This document shows, piece by piece, positions 44,053 through 53,070 of a stretch of 64,000 bases of DNA; positions within the stretch are counted from its first letter, which is position 1; every line of letters begins with the position of its first letter. The notes below the pieces were generated by a model that saw only the letters and a list, made by a program, of their open reading frames with translations, ran no database searches and was not told where the DNA came from. Source of the DNA: Aquificota bacterium (GTDB taxonomy: Bacteria > Thermosulfidibacterota > Thermosulfidibacteria > Thermosulfidibacterales > B14-G1); NCBI GenBank assembly GCA_015486015.1, contig WFSL01000010.1:1-64000 (forward strand), written 5' to 3'. A program made the translations under genes and the position numbers.

Positions 44053-45653
44053 GCGGGTCCACCTTGTAGGATCTGGGGTCCTACCTGTGACCTGTAGCCT
44101 TGGAAGTTTTCGTGAAAGAGGGCAGCCAACCTCCTTTTCTGCTTACTGTAGGCTCCCTTATCTTTCCAAGTCCCCTTGGGGTCCAGGATCTCTGGAGGCA
44201 CATCAGGACAAACCTTGGGCACGGCAAAGCCAAAGACCTCGTCCTTCCAGTACTCTACCCCTTCCAGTTCCCCATTTAGGATAGCCTTAATCACACGCCT
44301 CGTATGCTTGATGGAGATTCTGTGACCAACCCCATAGGGCCCTCCAACAAGGCCTGTATTAACCAACCATACCTTCACCCCATAGCGCTGGATCTTCTCC
44401 CCCAGAAGTTTTGCATAGACCCCAGGGGAAAGCACCATAAAGGGGGAACCAAAGCAAGCCGAGAATACGGCCTGGGGCTCTGTAACCCCTACCTCTGTAC
44501 CTGCCACCTTGGAGGTATAACCTGATATGAAGTGGTACATAGCCTGTTCCGGCGTGAGCCTTGCTACAGGAGGGAGCACACCGAAGGCGTCGTATGTGAG
44601 GAATACAATATTCTTAGGATGGCCAGCTAAGCCCTCCCGGACTATACGGGGGAGGTGAGTGATGGGAAAGGATGCACGGGTGTTTTCAGTGAGGGAGTCA
44701 TCCTCGAGATTCACCCTCCTTGTCCTCACATCTATGGTCACATTCTCCAGGATGGTGCCAAAGCGTCTGGTGCATTCATAGATGTCTGGCTCGTCCTCCT
44801 TTGAGAGGCGTATTACCTTGGCGTAGCACCCCCCTTCCAAGTTGAATATGCCTTCCTCGCACCATCCATGTTCGTCATCACCAATGAGATACCGCTCTGG
44901 GTCCGTAGAGAGGGTGGTCTTTCCAGTACCAGAAAGTCCAAAGAAGAGCGCCACATCACCTTTGTCTCCCACATTGGCTGAGCAGTGCATGGAGAGAACG
45001 TCTTCCTTGGGCAGATAGTAATTCATCATGGTGAAGATGGCCTTCTTTATCTCTCCAGCATATGAGGTCCCGCCGATCAAGACCACCTTTTCCTTTAGAT
45101 TGATAACGATGAAGACCTCGGAGGCGGTACCGTCTATCTCTGGGATGGCGTGAAAGCGCGGTACTACTATAACGGTGAAGTGGGGCTGGAAGGCAGAAAG
45201 CACGTCGGGGTCAAGCTCGCGGATAAACATGTTCCGGGCAAAGAGACTGTGCCAAGCATACTCTGTAATCACCCTTACTGGCCTTCGGTAGCGGGGGTGC
45301 GCCCCTGAATAGCACTCCTGAACAAACACATCCTTGGACTGAAAATAGGCGCAGAGACGCCTGTAGAGCAGGTCAAAGGTGAGGGGTTCCATGGGCTGGT
45401 TCTCCTTTCCCCAGTATATCTCTCCCTCACTTGAGGGCTCCCTCACCAGAAACTTGTCCCTGGGAGAGCGGCCAGTGTGGTGCCCAGTCCTCACCACAAG
45501 GGGTCCAAGGTGTGCCAATAGCCCTTCCTTTCTACGGATGGCCTCTTCGTAAAGGGAGGGTGTTGGAAGGTGCCAATAAATCCTGGCTAGGTTCTTCAGA
45601 CCGTGCATCTCCAGCCCTGAATACTCTGTCTTCTCTTCCATGGCCATCCTCAC
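44049..45653 (-). CDS. pckA: Phosphoenolpyruvate carboxykinase (ATP)
   Basis: PckA interconverts oxaloacetate and PEP with ATP, for gluconeogenesis or, in some anaerobes, CO2 fixation. The 534-residue protein shows 'RTGHHTGRSPRDKFLV', 'IGGTSYAGEIKKAIFTMMNY', the P-loop 'FGLSGTGKTTLSTDPER', 'LIGDDEHGW' and 'ENTRASFPITHL'. These mark the ATP-dependent class, not the GTP class. The GTG at 45653 overlaps the stop of the preceding uspA gene by 4 bases; ATG 45641 is an alternative. Confidence 0.95.
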   Translation of the reverse strand: MRMAMEEKTEYSGLEMHGLKNLARIYWHLPTPSLYEEAIRRKEGLLAHLGPLVVRTGHHTGRSPRDKFLVREPSSEGEIYWGKENQPMEPLTFDLLYRRLCAYFQSKDVFVQECYSGAHPRYRRPVRVITEYAWHSLFARNMFIRELDPDVLSAFQPHFTVIVVPRFHAIPEIDGTASEVFIVINLKEKVVLIGGTSYAGEIKKAIFTMMNYYLPKEDVLSMHCSANVGDKGDVALFFGLSGTGKTTLSTDPERYLIGDDEHGWCEEGIFNLEGGCYAKVIRLSKEDEPDIYECTRRFGTILENVTIDVRTRRVNLEDDSLTENTRASFPITHLPRIVREGLAGHPKNIVFLTYDAFGVLPPVARLTPEQAMYHFISGYTSKVAGTEVGVTEPQAVFSACFGSPFMVLSPGVYAKLLGEKIQRYGVKVWLVNTGLVGGPYGVGHRISIKHTRRVIKAILNGELEGVEYWKDEVFGFAVPKVCPDVPPEILDPKGTWKDKGAYSKQKRRLAALFHENFQGYRSQVGPQILQGGPA

Positions 45654-46099
45654 TCCACCACTAAGACCGGGACGGTGGTAAACTCCAACACCCTGAAGGC
45701 TGCACTCCCCATGAGCAACTTCTTCACTCCCCTCTTTCCAATCTTCCCCATGATGATAAGATCGACCCCTTCCTCATTCGTGGCTTCTATGATCTGTTGG
45801 TAGGGGATCCCCTCCTTCAGGATGAGCTTCACAGGCACCCTATATTTTTGAAGGAGAATCTCTGTAGAGTGCAAAAGTGCCCATGCTTGCTCCTCAAGTT
45901 CCTTTTCAAGGGCATCGGGCGCCTTACTTACAAACCTCTTTAACTCATCTATCACCAATTTATCCACTACGTGCAGTAGGATGAGCTCGGCACCCTGATC
46001 ACTCGCCAGTCTGGCCGCCATATGTGCGGCTTTGTTAGCCTGCTCGGAACCGTCCACAGCTACCAGTATTTTCTTGAAAAGCTTTCCTTTTCTAAACAC
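45650..46099 (-). CDS. Universal stress protein (UspA family)
   Basis: A 149-residue single-domain Usp. It begins 'KKILVAVDGSEQANKAAHMAARLA', has 'GAELILLHVVD', and ends in 'IMGKIGKRGVKKLLMGSAAFRVLEF', where the second Gly of the usual G-9x-G-S/T loop is kept (LMGSA). GTG 46099 has GGGAGGT upstream. It is cotranscribed with pckA, with overlapping stop and start. It is a paralogue, not a copy, of the Usp at 16433-16888. Confidence 0.9.
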   Translation of the reverse strand: MFRKGKLFKKILVAVDGSEQANKAAHMAARLASDQGAELILLHVVDKLVIDELKRFVSKAPDALEKELEEQAWALLHSTEILLQKYRVPVKLILKEGIPYQQIIEATNEEGVDLIIMGKIGKRGVKKLLMGSAAFRVLEFTTVPVLVVE

Positions 46100-46110
46100 T
46101 TTACCTCCCT

Positions 46111-46141
46111 TTTATATCAGAATAGCCCAAATTTGCCTCAA
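46111..46141 (-). promoter_or_regulatory. Possible promoter of uspA-pckA
   Basis: On the minus strand TTGAGG (46141-46136) and TATAAA (46116-46111) are 19 bases apart, just before the GTG at 46099. The spacing is long and the leader short. Confidence 0.3.
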
Positions 46142-46157
46142 TGAAAAGGTTAGGGGC

Positions 46158-46973
46158 TCACCTCCCTCTCTGCCTCAAGGCCTCATAGAGCACAACGGCT
46201 GTGGCTGTGGCTACATTGAGGGAGTCTACCTTCCCCCTCATGGGTATCCTGACCCTATGGGTAGCAGCATCCATGAGAGAACGGCTCACCCCTTTATGCT
46301 CACTGCCCACCACCACCGCCACGCCCTTATTATAATCCACCTCTGTGTATCCCGTGTCACCGGCAGGTGTGGTCACTACTGCTTCGATACCCCTTCTCTG
46401 TAAATAGGTAATGGCCTCGGCTGTGGAGGCAGTGGCGACCTTGAGGGTGAATAAGGTGCCTCTACTGGCCCTAATCACATTGGGATTGAAGAGGTCTACC
46501 ACGGGGTCACACACTACCACTCCATCTACCCCCACCGCATCGGCAACCCTTAGGATGGCCCCCAGGTTCCCTGGCTTTTCCACCCCCTCTACCATCAGGA
46601 TTAGAGACGGTGCTCTGCTTGGGATCTCTTCCAGCCCCTTCTCATAACGATGAGCCACAGCCATGACCCCATCTGGGTTTTCTCTATAAGAGGCCCTCCT
46701 GAACAGCCCTTTGGAAAGCTCCACCCATGGCGGATCCGTCTCCCTCACCCGTTCGAGGAGTCTCCTTCCCCCCTCTCCGAAAAGGGGTGGGCAAAAGAGG
46801 AAACGTTCGATCTCCACGCCTCCTCTCAACGCCATTTCTACCTCTGCAGCCCCCTCGATTAGAAAAAGCCCCTTTTGTTCCCTGTATCTCCTCCTGGCGA
46901 GGCGAAGGAGCTCCCTAAACACGGGGTTATGGATGCTTGTGATCTTGCCTCGAGGCGCTTGAGGAAGACCCAC
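46158..46973 (-). CDS. SpoU/TrmH family RNA 2'-O-methyltransferase
   Basis: A 271-residue rRNA/tRNA methyltransferase of the knotted SPOUT class. The N-terminal substrate-binding part includes 'YREQKGLFLIEGAAEVEMAL'. The three SPOUT motifs are 'GNLGAILRVADAVGVDGVVV', 'VAVVVGSEHKGVSRSLMDAA' and 'VRIPMRGKVDSLNVATATAVVLYEALRQR'. I place the start at GTG 46973, which has GGGAGGG seven bases upstream, rather than the in-frame GTG at 47033. The target nucleotide is not determinable from sequence. Confidence 0.9.
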   Translation of the reverse strand: MGLPQAPRGKITSIHNPVFRELLRLARRRYREQKGLFLIEGAAEVEMALRGGVEIERFLFCPPLFGEGGRRLLERVRETDPPWVELSKGLFRRASYRENPDGVMAVAHRYEKGLEEIPSRAPSLILMVEGVEKPGNLGAILRVADAVGVDGVVVCDPVVDLFNPNVIRASRGTLFTLKVATASTAEAITYLQRRGIEAVVTTPAGDTGYTEVDYNKGVAVVVGSEHKGVSRSLMDAATHRVRIPMRGKVDSLNVATATAVVLYEALRQRGR

Positions 46974-47104
46974 CGCCCGGCCCTCCCATCCGTTCAAGAC
47001 CTTTCCCTTGGTTTGTCCCTTCAGGCCTATCACCCCTTTTCATGGTACCAATAATCTCATTCGACCACCCTGGCATCACCTGGCCTTCTTCAAAGGCCCT
47101 ATCA

Positions 47105-47923
47105 TTAGAGTCCTAAAAATTTCAGAGGGTTCTCGGACAGGATCTTATCCACCACTTCTGGTTTCAAGCCCTTGTGCCCCCTGAGTTCGCTGATGATGCG
47201 TTTCCTGCTCACTAAGGGATAATCGGATCCAAACAGTACCTTATTCTTCAGGGGGCCGTTTGCATACCTTATTAAGAGATCGGGATAGTGCTTGGGGGCC
47301 CAACCAGCTACGTTGAGATAAAGGTTTTCGTGCCTCATGGCCAAGGCTATAGCATCCCCCACCCAGGGCCACCCAAAGTGTGCAGCCACAATCTTCAAGC
47401 GTGGGAAGTCCACAGCCACATCATCCAGGTCCAAGGGGTGACAGTACCTGAGACGGGTCTGGGCATGATACTGGGTACCTGTATGGAAGATGATGGGAAT
47501 GCCCATCTCTTGAGCCATCTCATAGATGGGATAAAATAGAGGATCATTGGTCCTCAGTTTATTGAGGTGGGGAATGAACTTGAGTCCTTTGAGGCCCAGC
47601 TCTTTCACGGCATGCTCTATCTCTTTCAGCGCTATTTTCCCTTTCCTGGGGTCTACCCCGGCAAACCCTATGAGGCGATCTGGATATTTCGCCACTGCTT
47701 GGGCTACCAGGTCGTTGGGGGTCTTGAAACCATAGGTAGTTTCGGCATCAACAGCTACGATTACAGCCCTGTCCACCCCTGCCTCGTCCATGTCTCTGAT
47801 AGTGTCATCAATGGTGGGAGTGAGGTGTTTACCAAACATCCTCTGGTAACTCTCCAACATAAAGTTGGGAAAGGTGGCCAAGGCCTCCTTGGTCCACAAC
47901 TGAGAATGTGTATCCACGATCAT
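47105..47923 (-). CDS. Amidohydrolase-family (Amidohydro_2) TIM-barrel protein
   Basis: A 272-residue metal-dependent hydrolase-like protein related to ACMS decarboxylase/Amidohydro_2. Features are the start 'MIVDTHSQLW', 'RLIGFAGVDPRKGK', 'GLKGLKFIPHLNKL', 'GIPIIFHTGTQ', 'KIVAAHFGWPWVGDA' and 'KVLFGSDYPLVSRKR' (metal Asp in FGSDYP). The usual H-x-H at the end of strand 1 is H-S-Q here, so one metal ligand is altered. AGGAGGGG precedes the ATG, and the gene has its own likely promoter. The substrate is unknown. Confidence 0.85.
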   Translation of the reverse strand: MIVDTHSQLWTKEALATFPNFMLESYQRMFGKHLTPTIDDTIRDMDEAGVDRAVIVAVDAETTYGFKTPNDLVAQAVAKYPDRLIGFAGVDPRKGKIALKEIEHAVKELGLKGLKFIPHLNKLRTNDPLFYPIYEMAQEMGIPIIFHTGTQYHAQTRLRYCHPLDLDDVAVDFPRLKIVAAHFGWPWVGDAIALAMRHENLYLNVAGWAPKHYPDLLIRYANGPLKNKVLFGSDYPLVSRKRIISELRGHKGLKPEVVDKILSENPLKFLGL

Positions 47924-47964
47924 TATCCCCTCCTGATTTTGATAATACTATATTGGTTTTTGCA

Positions 47965-47993
47965 AGACTACACTAAATTGAGGGGGCTGTCAA
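47965..47993 (-). promoter_or_regulatory. Probable promoter of the amidohydrolase gene
   Basis: On the minus strand a perfect TTGACA (47993-47988) is followed after 17 bases by TAGTCT (47970-47965), 41 bases before the ATG at 47923. Confidence 0.45.
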
Positions 47994-47998
47994 AAAGA

Positions 47999-50236
47999 CT
48001 ATGAACCATCCAGCACCTGACGCACCCTTTTGAGGAGGGCATTCCTTGCAAAGGGTTTTTGAATGAAGTTTGGCATCTCCTCCAACACATCGCGGTACGC
48101 TATGATATCACCCGTATATCCGGACATATAGAGCACCTTAATCTTCGGGTCTATTGCTCTCAATCGCTCTGCGAGTTCTTTCCCACTCATCCCTGGCATC
48201 ACCACATCTGTTATCACCATGTCTATAGAACCTTTATGCTTCTTACATACCTCAAGGGCCTCTTCTCCATTGGAGGCTTCAAGCACCTGATAGCCTGCCT
48301 CCCTCAGCACTGTGGCCGCTATTTCCCTTACCTTTTCATCATCCTCTACGAGTATCAGCATTTCTGTTCCACCAATTGAAACCTCGGCCCCCTCTGACAC
48401 CCTCTCCTCCATTGCCCCTTCTACTCGGGGCAGATATACCTTGAACGTGGTTCCCTCTCCAGGCTCGCTGTAGCACCAGATGTTGCCCCCAGACTGTTTC
48501 ACTATCCCGTAGACCGTGGAGAGCCCTAACCCTGTACCGCCACTCCTTGTAGTGAAGAATGGCTCAAAGATCCGGGCCTTGGTCTCGTCATCCATGCCAT
48601 GTCCTGTGTCACTCACTGCTAACATCACATACTCCCCGGGTTTCACACCCACATGATCCCTGGCATACACCTCATCCAGCTTCACATTGGTCGTTTCAAT
48701 GGCGAGCACCCCACCGCGTGGCATAGCATCCCTGGCATTCACCGCCAGGTTCATGATTACCTGCTCCACTTGGGCAGGATCTGCCTTCACCTTCCACAAA
48801 TCAGGGGCCAGTCTAACCTTCAGCTCTATGTCCTCGCCTATGAGCCTACGCAGGATCTTCTCTGTGCCTTCCAGCACCCTGTTTAGATCTATTACCCTGG
48901 GCTCCATGACCTGGCGTCTACTGAAGGCGAGGAGTTGGCGAGTCAGTGAAGCAGCACGCTCAGCAGCCTTCCTTATAATCAGTATCCTTTCGTACCCTGG
49001 GTGTGTCTCCCCAAGGTCGTGCAAGAGCAGATCGCATGTACCTAAAATCACCATGAGCATGTTATTGAAATCGTGGGCAACTCCACCAGCCAGCCGTCCG
49101 ATGGCCTCCATCTTATGGAGGAGGTATAGCTGTCCCTGATACATCTTTTCGGTGGTCACATCTTGGCATATCCCCTCGTATAGGGCCCCTCCACCCTCCC
49201 TCACCTTATAAATGTGGAATCTAAGCCACAGGGAGGACCCATCTTCTCTCCCGATCTTGATCTCTCGCCCTACTACCTCCCCCGATGTTTCAAGCTTCTC
49301 AAGCCAGGCCCTAACCTCGCTTGAGTCTTCCCATATTTCCTTGAACAGATTGGTGCCAATCAGTTTATCAACGGTGGTCCCCATCATCTTGGCCATGTAA
49401 GGATTGGCTGAGACGATCTCCCCAATAGGTGTAAACTGAAACAGGCCTATGGGGGCCCTGTCAGCGAACAATGCCCACCTCTCTTCCAGCCTCCTTAAAG
49501 CCTGCACCGCTTTCATCCTCTCAGTGATATCAATGACTGTACCGTGATAGTAAAGGGGATTGCCTTCTTTATCCTTCTCTGCCATGGCATAGACACTGAT
49601 GCACACGGGGGTACCATCCTTCCTCTTCAACCAGATCCTGTAGCGATCCACTCTTTCTTTGGTCTCTATGGCCTCGACAAAGCGGCTCCAGTCCTCCGGT
49701 ATCAGGCAGAGGTCTCGGACAAGCTCCGACTTTCTGAGTCCTTCCACGTCATTGTAACCCAGTATCTCCAAAAATCTGGAGTTCACATCCAAAAACCGGC
49801 CCTCAGGGCTTATCCTAAAGATACCAGCCGCAGATTTCTCAAAGAGCTCCCTGTATCTTTGCTCGGATTTTTTGAGTCTCTCCTCTGCCTCCTTGTAATG
49901 GGTGATGTTCCTGGCCAAATGGATCCAAGGGCCTTTTTCTCCCATGGAGGAAACACTTGTCCAGAACCACTTATTTCCCAGGTGGGGGAAGAATATCTCA
50001 GCTTCCTGTTGCCCCATCCCCGTCTTTAAGCAATTGAGCAGGGGGCAGTTGTCCGGAGGGCTGTCGCTTTGGTGAAAAGACTGGTAGCACTTTTTACCAA
50101 TGAGTACCTCTTTGGGGAATCCAAAGAGTTCTTCGGTGATCTTGTTGACCCCGAGGATGGTGAAATCATTATCCAGCAGGAGGACAGAATCTCTTAAGTA
50201 TTCCAGCGCGCCTATGGTTGTATCCCCTTTCTTCAC
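47999..50236 (-). CDS. Hybrid PAS sensor histidine kinase with receiver domain
   Basis: A 745-residue soluble sensor kinase with no membrane segment. Order: PAS1 (about 10-115), PAS2 (about 125-240, 'AAGIFRISPEGRFLDVNSRFLEILGY'), PAS3 (about 255-370), HisKA with 'GRLAGGVAHDFNNMLMVI' near 390, HATPase ('NLAVNARDAMPRGG', 'SDTGHGMDDETKARIFEPFF', 'GTGLGLSTVYGIVKQSGG'), and a receiver domain with 'DMVITDVVMPGMSG' as phosphoacceptor. PAS1 carries 'KKCYQSFHQSDSPPDNCPLLNC', a three-Cys loop that could sense redox or bind a metal. GTG 50236 is the start. No separate regulator gene is adjacent, so the output is unknown. Confidence 0.93.
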   Translation of the reverse strand: MKKGDTTIGALEYLRDSVLLLDNDFTILGVNKITEELFGFPKEVLIGKKCYQSFHQSDSPPDNCPLLNCLKTGMGQQEAEIFFPHLGNKWFWTSVSSMGEKGPWIHLARNITHYKEAEERLKKSEQRYRELFEKSAAGIFRISPEGRFLDVNSRFLEILGYNDVEGLRKSELVRDLCLIPEDWSRFVEAIETKERVDRYRIWLKRKDGTPVCISVYAMAEKDKEGNPLYYHGTVIDITERMKAVQALRRLEERWALFADRAPIGLFQFTPIGEIVSANPYMAKMMGTTVDKLIGTNLFKEIWEDSSEVRAWLEKLETSGEVVGREIKIGREDGSSLWLRFHIYKVREGGGALYEGICQDVTTEKMYQGQLYLLHKMEAIGRLAGGVAHDFNNMLMVILGTCDLLLHDLGETHPGYERILIIRKAAERAASLTRQLLAFSRRQVMEPRVIDLNRVLEGTEKILRRLIGEDIELKVRLAPDLWKVKADPAQVEQVIMNLAVNARDAMPRGGVLAIETTNVKLDEVYARDHVGVKPGEYVMLAVSDTGHGMDDETKARIFEPFFTTRSGGTGLGLSTVYGIVKQSGGNIWCYSEPGEGTTFKVYLPRVEGAMEERVSEGAEVSIGGTEMLILVEDDEKVREIAATVLREAGYQVLEASNGEEALEVCKKHKGSIDMVITDVVMPGMSGKELAERLRAIDPKIKVLYMSGYTGDIIAYRDVLEEMPNFIQKPFARNALLKRVRQVLDGS

Positions 50237-50270
50237 ACCGGACGCCCTTCTTTATTTATTGGTATTTTTC

Positions 50271-50298
50271 AGTAAAACACTGGACCCAGAAATGTCAA
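50271..50298 (-). promoter_or_regulatory. Probable promoter of the hybrid kinase gene
   Basis: On the minus strand TTGACA (50298-50293) and TTTACT (50276-50271) are 16 bases apart, 34 bases before the GTG at 50236, in the gap after fbaB. Confidence 0.45.
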
Positions 50299-50337
50299 TC
50301 GACCACTATGAGAGGGCTTCTCAAGCTCGCTCTTTGT

Positions 50338-51225
50338 CTATCCCAGCAGGATCTCCTTCAGCCTTTGAGCCATCCTCAGCGCCTCTTTGAAAGGCCTCTG
50401 CCAGATGTTTCTCCCAAAGATGAAGCCGATGGCCCCTGCCTTGACGCAGATTCTGGCTCGGCGCAGGAGCTCTTCATCCTCCACCTTACCTCCCCCTGCA
50501 ATGATTACAGGGATCTTGCCTGCTGCTGCCACCACCCTCTCCATGGCCTCCTCAATGGTGATCTCATTTACCAACTCGTTATATGGAGGGGGCAGTTCAT
50601 TGGCCCTTAACCTGTCCAGCACAGGGATATTCACCTTCACCATGTCTGCTCCCAGCTCCAAGGCCACCCGTGCAGCATACTCCACGGCATACAAGCTGTT
50701 CCTTCCTCCTTTGGCCTCGATCTCCTTACCCCGGGGGTAAGACCATGCAATGAGAGGCATCCCCAATCTTTCAGCTTCCCTCCTCACCTCCCTGAACTGG
50801 GCAAAGTCCCTATCCTGGGCAGGGGATCCAACATAAATGGTATAGCCTATGGCATCAGCACCCAACCGCACGGCCTCCTCCACGGTGGCAGTCAGAGGGG
50901 AAAAGGCCTCCTCATCTGGCGGAATGTTTGTTTTACCATTGATCTTCAAGATTAGGGGCACGAGGCCAGCATATTCCCTCATATATTTCTGGGCCAGGCC
51001 AGGTTGAAAGACGATGCCAGAAAAGCCTCCTTCCACAGCGATCTTGAGCTGAAATTCAGGATTGGCACTCTCGGGATTGGGGAAGAAGTCCTTTGGCCCA
51101 TGCTCTAAGCCCTGGTCTATGGGTAAGAAAAGGGCCTTGCCGTTACCGGGACCATGGATATAGAGGAGCCGATAGAGCCTGGTTTTCTTTCCTATACTTC
51201 CCGTTATTTCATCCAAAAATCCCAT
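50338..51225 (-). CDS. Class I fructose-bisphosphate aldolase (FbaB/DhnA type)
   Basis: A 295-residue TIM-barrel aldolase of the archaeal-type class I (DeoC/FbaB) family. It has '[18 protein letters not shown]' near residue 31, '[11 protein letters not shown]', '[11 protein letters not shown]' (Tyr), '[12 protein letters not shown]' where the Schiff-base Lys is expected, and '[21 protein letters not shown]' near 232 (phosphate site). TAGAGGAGGTG precedes ATG 51225. It is 1 base downstream of the pfkB-type kinase, making a consecutive sugar-phosphate pathway pair. Confidence 0.9.
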   Translation of the reverse strand: MGFLDEITGSIGKKTRLYRLLYIHGPGNGKALFLPIDQGLEHGPKDFFPNPESANPEFQLKIAVEGGFSGIVFQPGLAQKYMREYAGLVPLILKINGKTNIPPDEEAFSPLTATVEEAVRLGADAIGYTIYVGSPAQDRDFAQFREVRREAERLGMPLIAWSYPRGKEIEAKGGRNSLYAVEYAARVALELGADMVKVNIPVLDRLRANELPPPYNELVNEITIEEAMERVVAAAGKIPVIIAGGGKVEDEELLRRARICVKAGAIGFIFGRNIWQRPFKEALRMAQRLKEILLG

Positions 51226-51226
51226 G

Positions 51227-52171
51227 TCACACCTCCTCTACCACCGCCTCATGTAAGAGGCGGTTAAAGTCTTCAACCCTAAGGAGCTCTGTCCCTGGGG
51301 TCATAGCTGTAGCTGCACCGGCGGCAAGGCCCCACCTGAAGGCCTCCTCAAATCCCTCGCCGTGCAGAAGGGCTAAGAGAAACGCTGCTATGAAAGAATC
51401 CCCTGAACCCACAGAGTTGACCAGCCTTATGGTGGGAGGAGTGCCCATGTAGATTTTGTTATTGGTCACCAACACTGCCCTCCCTTTACCTCGGGTGACC
51501 GCCACCACTTCCACCCCTAACTCATGCACTTCTTTGGCAGCCTGGATCACTTCATTTTCCCCTGCCCCTTTTAACTCTCTGCCCACCAACCTCTCCAATT
51601 CGTAAGTATTGGGCTTCACCATGAAGGGTTTAGCCTTTACCCCTTGCTTTAAGGCATCACCGTCGGCGTCGAGCACTGCCTTTATCCCTCTTTCCTGGGC
51701 ATCCTCGATGAGGTCCCTGTAAGTGGTTCTCGGGAGTCCAGGTGGTATGGAGCCGGCAAAGACCATAAATCGGGCAGCACAGTAGACACCCCCCATCTTC
51801 CAAAGTCTCTCCCTCAATTTATCCAGATCCTCCACCTTTACCCTGGGCCCCTCAGCATTTATCCTCGTTTGGGTCCCAGACTCCCTCTCACTCACAATCA
51901 CGTTTATTCGGGTATCGCCATCTATAGCCACAAAGGAGGTAAGGATCCCCTCTTCTGCTAAGAGAACACTCAGTGCACCCCCTTCATGTCCACCTATGAA
52001 GCCGTATGCGATGGTGGCTCCCCCCAAGGTGTTCACCACTCGTGAGACGTTGATCCCTTTGCCACCAGGGTCTTTCCTCATGCCCCGCATCCGAATTACG
52101 TCATCCACCACGAGCCGATCCACTGTCAGGGTGAGATCGAGGGAGGGATTGAGGGTCACTGTTGCTATCAT
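51227..52171 (-). CDS. PfkB-type sugar-phosphate kinase (1-phosphofructokinase family)
   Basis: A 314-residue ribokinase-fold kinase of the 1-phosphofructokinase/LacC group. It begins '[19 protein letters not shown]', the hallmark of this group, with '[18 protein letters not shown]' near residue 36. The anion hole and catalytic Asp are in '[22 protein letters not shown]' near 250. Neighbouring fbaB suggests it makes fructose 1,6-bisphosphate, but fructose-6-phosphate or tagatose-6-phosphate kinase activity is equally possible since no PTS genes are seen. AGAGGAGG lies 8 bases before the ATG. Confidence 0.9.
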   Translation of the reverse strand: MIATVTLNPSLDLTLTVDRLVVDDVIRMRGMRKDPGGKGINVSRVVNTLGGATIAYGFIGGHEGGALSVLLAEEGILTSFVAIDGDTRINVIVSERESGTQTRINAEGPRVKVEDLDKLRERLWKMGGVYCAARFMVFAGSIPPGLPRTTYRDLIEDAQERGIKAVLDADGDALKQGVKAKPFMVKPNTYELERLVGRELKGAGENEVIQAAKEVHELGVEVVAVTRGKGRAVLVTNNKIYMGTPPTIRLVNSVGSGDSFIAAFLLALLHGEGFEEAFRWGLAAGAATAMTPGTELLRVEDFNRLLHEAVVEEV

Positions 52172-52240
52172 AGTGTTATCCTCCTCTACATTTTGGGCTG
52201 TAGGCGTAAGTATAACATTGAAGCAGGTTTGTTCAACGCC

Positions 52241-52909
52241 TCAGGCCAGGAGTACCGCAATAATGCCTGTAAGAAAGATCCCGTCGAAGGTGCCTGCCCC
52301 CCCTATGGAGGCTACAGGTGCCTCCAGCCGCTTGACCCTCTCAAGGTTCATGAGATCAGCTCCAATGAGGGTTCCCATGGTCCCAGAGATATAAGCTACA
52401 GGTGGGGAGAGAGCAGGGGAAAGGATGAGAGCTATCAGGGCAGCAAGAATAGGGGGTATGAAAAGGGGAACCACTATCCCTACTCCCCTTACTGGCTTGG
52501 ACAACCGGTGGGTTACCAGGGCTACTACGGCCACACCTATCAAAGGCTGCCAGGCAAAGGCCATCCTTATCCAGAGGTAGAGGGATAGGAGGGTAGGTAT
52601 CACACATCCCCCCAAGTTCACAGCCAGCACTGTCTCTCTCATCCGAGGAACCCTCACCCTATAAGGCATTCCCCATACAGAGAAGACAATTTCGTCCTCC
52701 ATCACAGGTTCCCCTCCAAAACGGGCAATGGGAATGTTGATGAAGCTACCAATGAGGGAAAGGAAGAGAAGGGAGAAGAGTTGTTGAGGTGGGATGCCCA
52801 ACCTCTGAAATGCCAAGGATATAATTCCCACCTGCACCAGGAAGAACAGGAAAGCGAGTCCAAATAAAAATATCAAAAAGTAGGCCAGCATCAATGGTAG
52901 AAAGAACAT
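52241..52909 (-). CDS. DUF1614 family membrane protein
   Basis: A 222-residue membrane protein that matches the DUF1614 pattern. It has an N-terminal hydrophobic pair (about 3-35), 'LLFLSLIGSFINIPIAR' near 47, 'AVNLGGCVIPTLLSLYLW' near 95, 'GVGIVVPLFIPPILAALIALIL' near 142, and a Gly-rich end 'SIGGAGTFDGIFLTGIIAVLLA'. The family is common in thermophilic bacteria and archaea and has no known function. It is upstream of pfkB-fbaB in the same direction with a 69-base gap. GAGGAGGTG precedes the ATG. Confidence 0.82.
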   Translation of the reverse strand: MFFLPLMLAYFLIFLFGLAFLFFLVQVGIISLAFQRLGIPPQQLFSLLFLSLIGSFINIPIARFGGEPVMEDEIVFSVWGMPYRVRVPRMRETVLAVNLGGCVIPTLLSLYLWIRMAFAWQPLIGVAVVALVTHRLSKPVRGVGIVVPLFIPPILAALIALILSPALSPPVAYISGTMGTLIGADLMNLERVKRLEAPVASIGGAGTFDGIFLTGIIAVLLA

Positions 52910-53070
52910 CCAACACCTCCTCTAATACCCTATCCGAGGGATCCACTCTTGTAAAGAAAGCGGACCTGAAAAAATTCTATTGATGCCCGGGGGTACCTTA
53001 GTCTTGACACATGAGGGGTACTATGTTACCAGAGTCACAAGGAATCAAAATCCCACGGGAGGTTTTGCAG

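Noticed and set aside
53004-53032. TTGACA at 53004 as the -35 box of the cytochrome operon promoter
   Set aside because: No acceptable -10 box lies 15-19 bases downstream (the 17-base position reads TACCAG), so I do not call a promoter.
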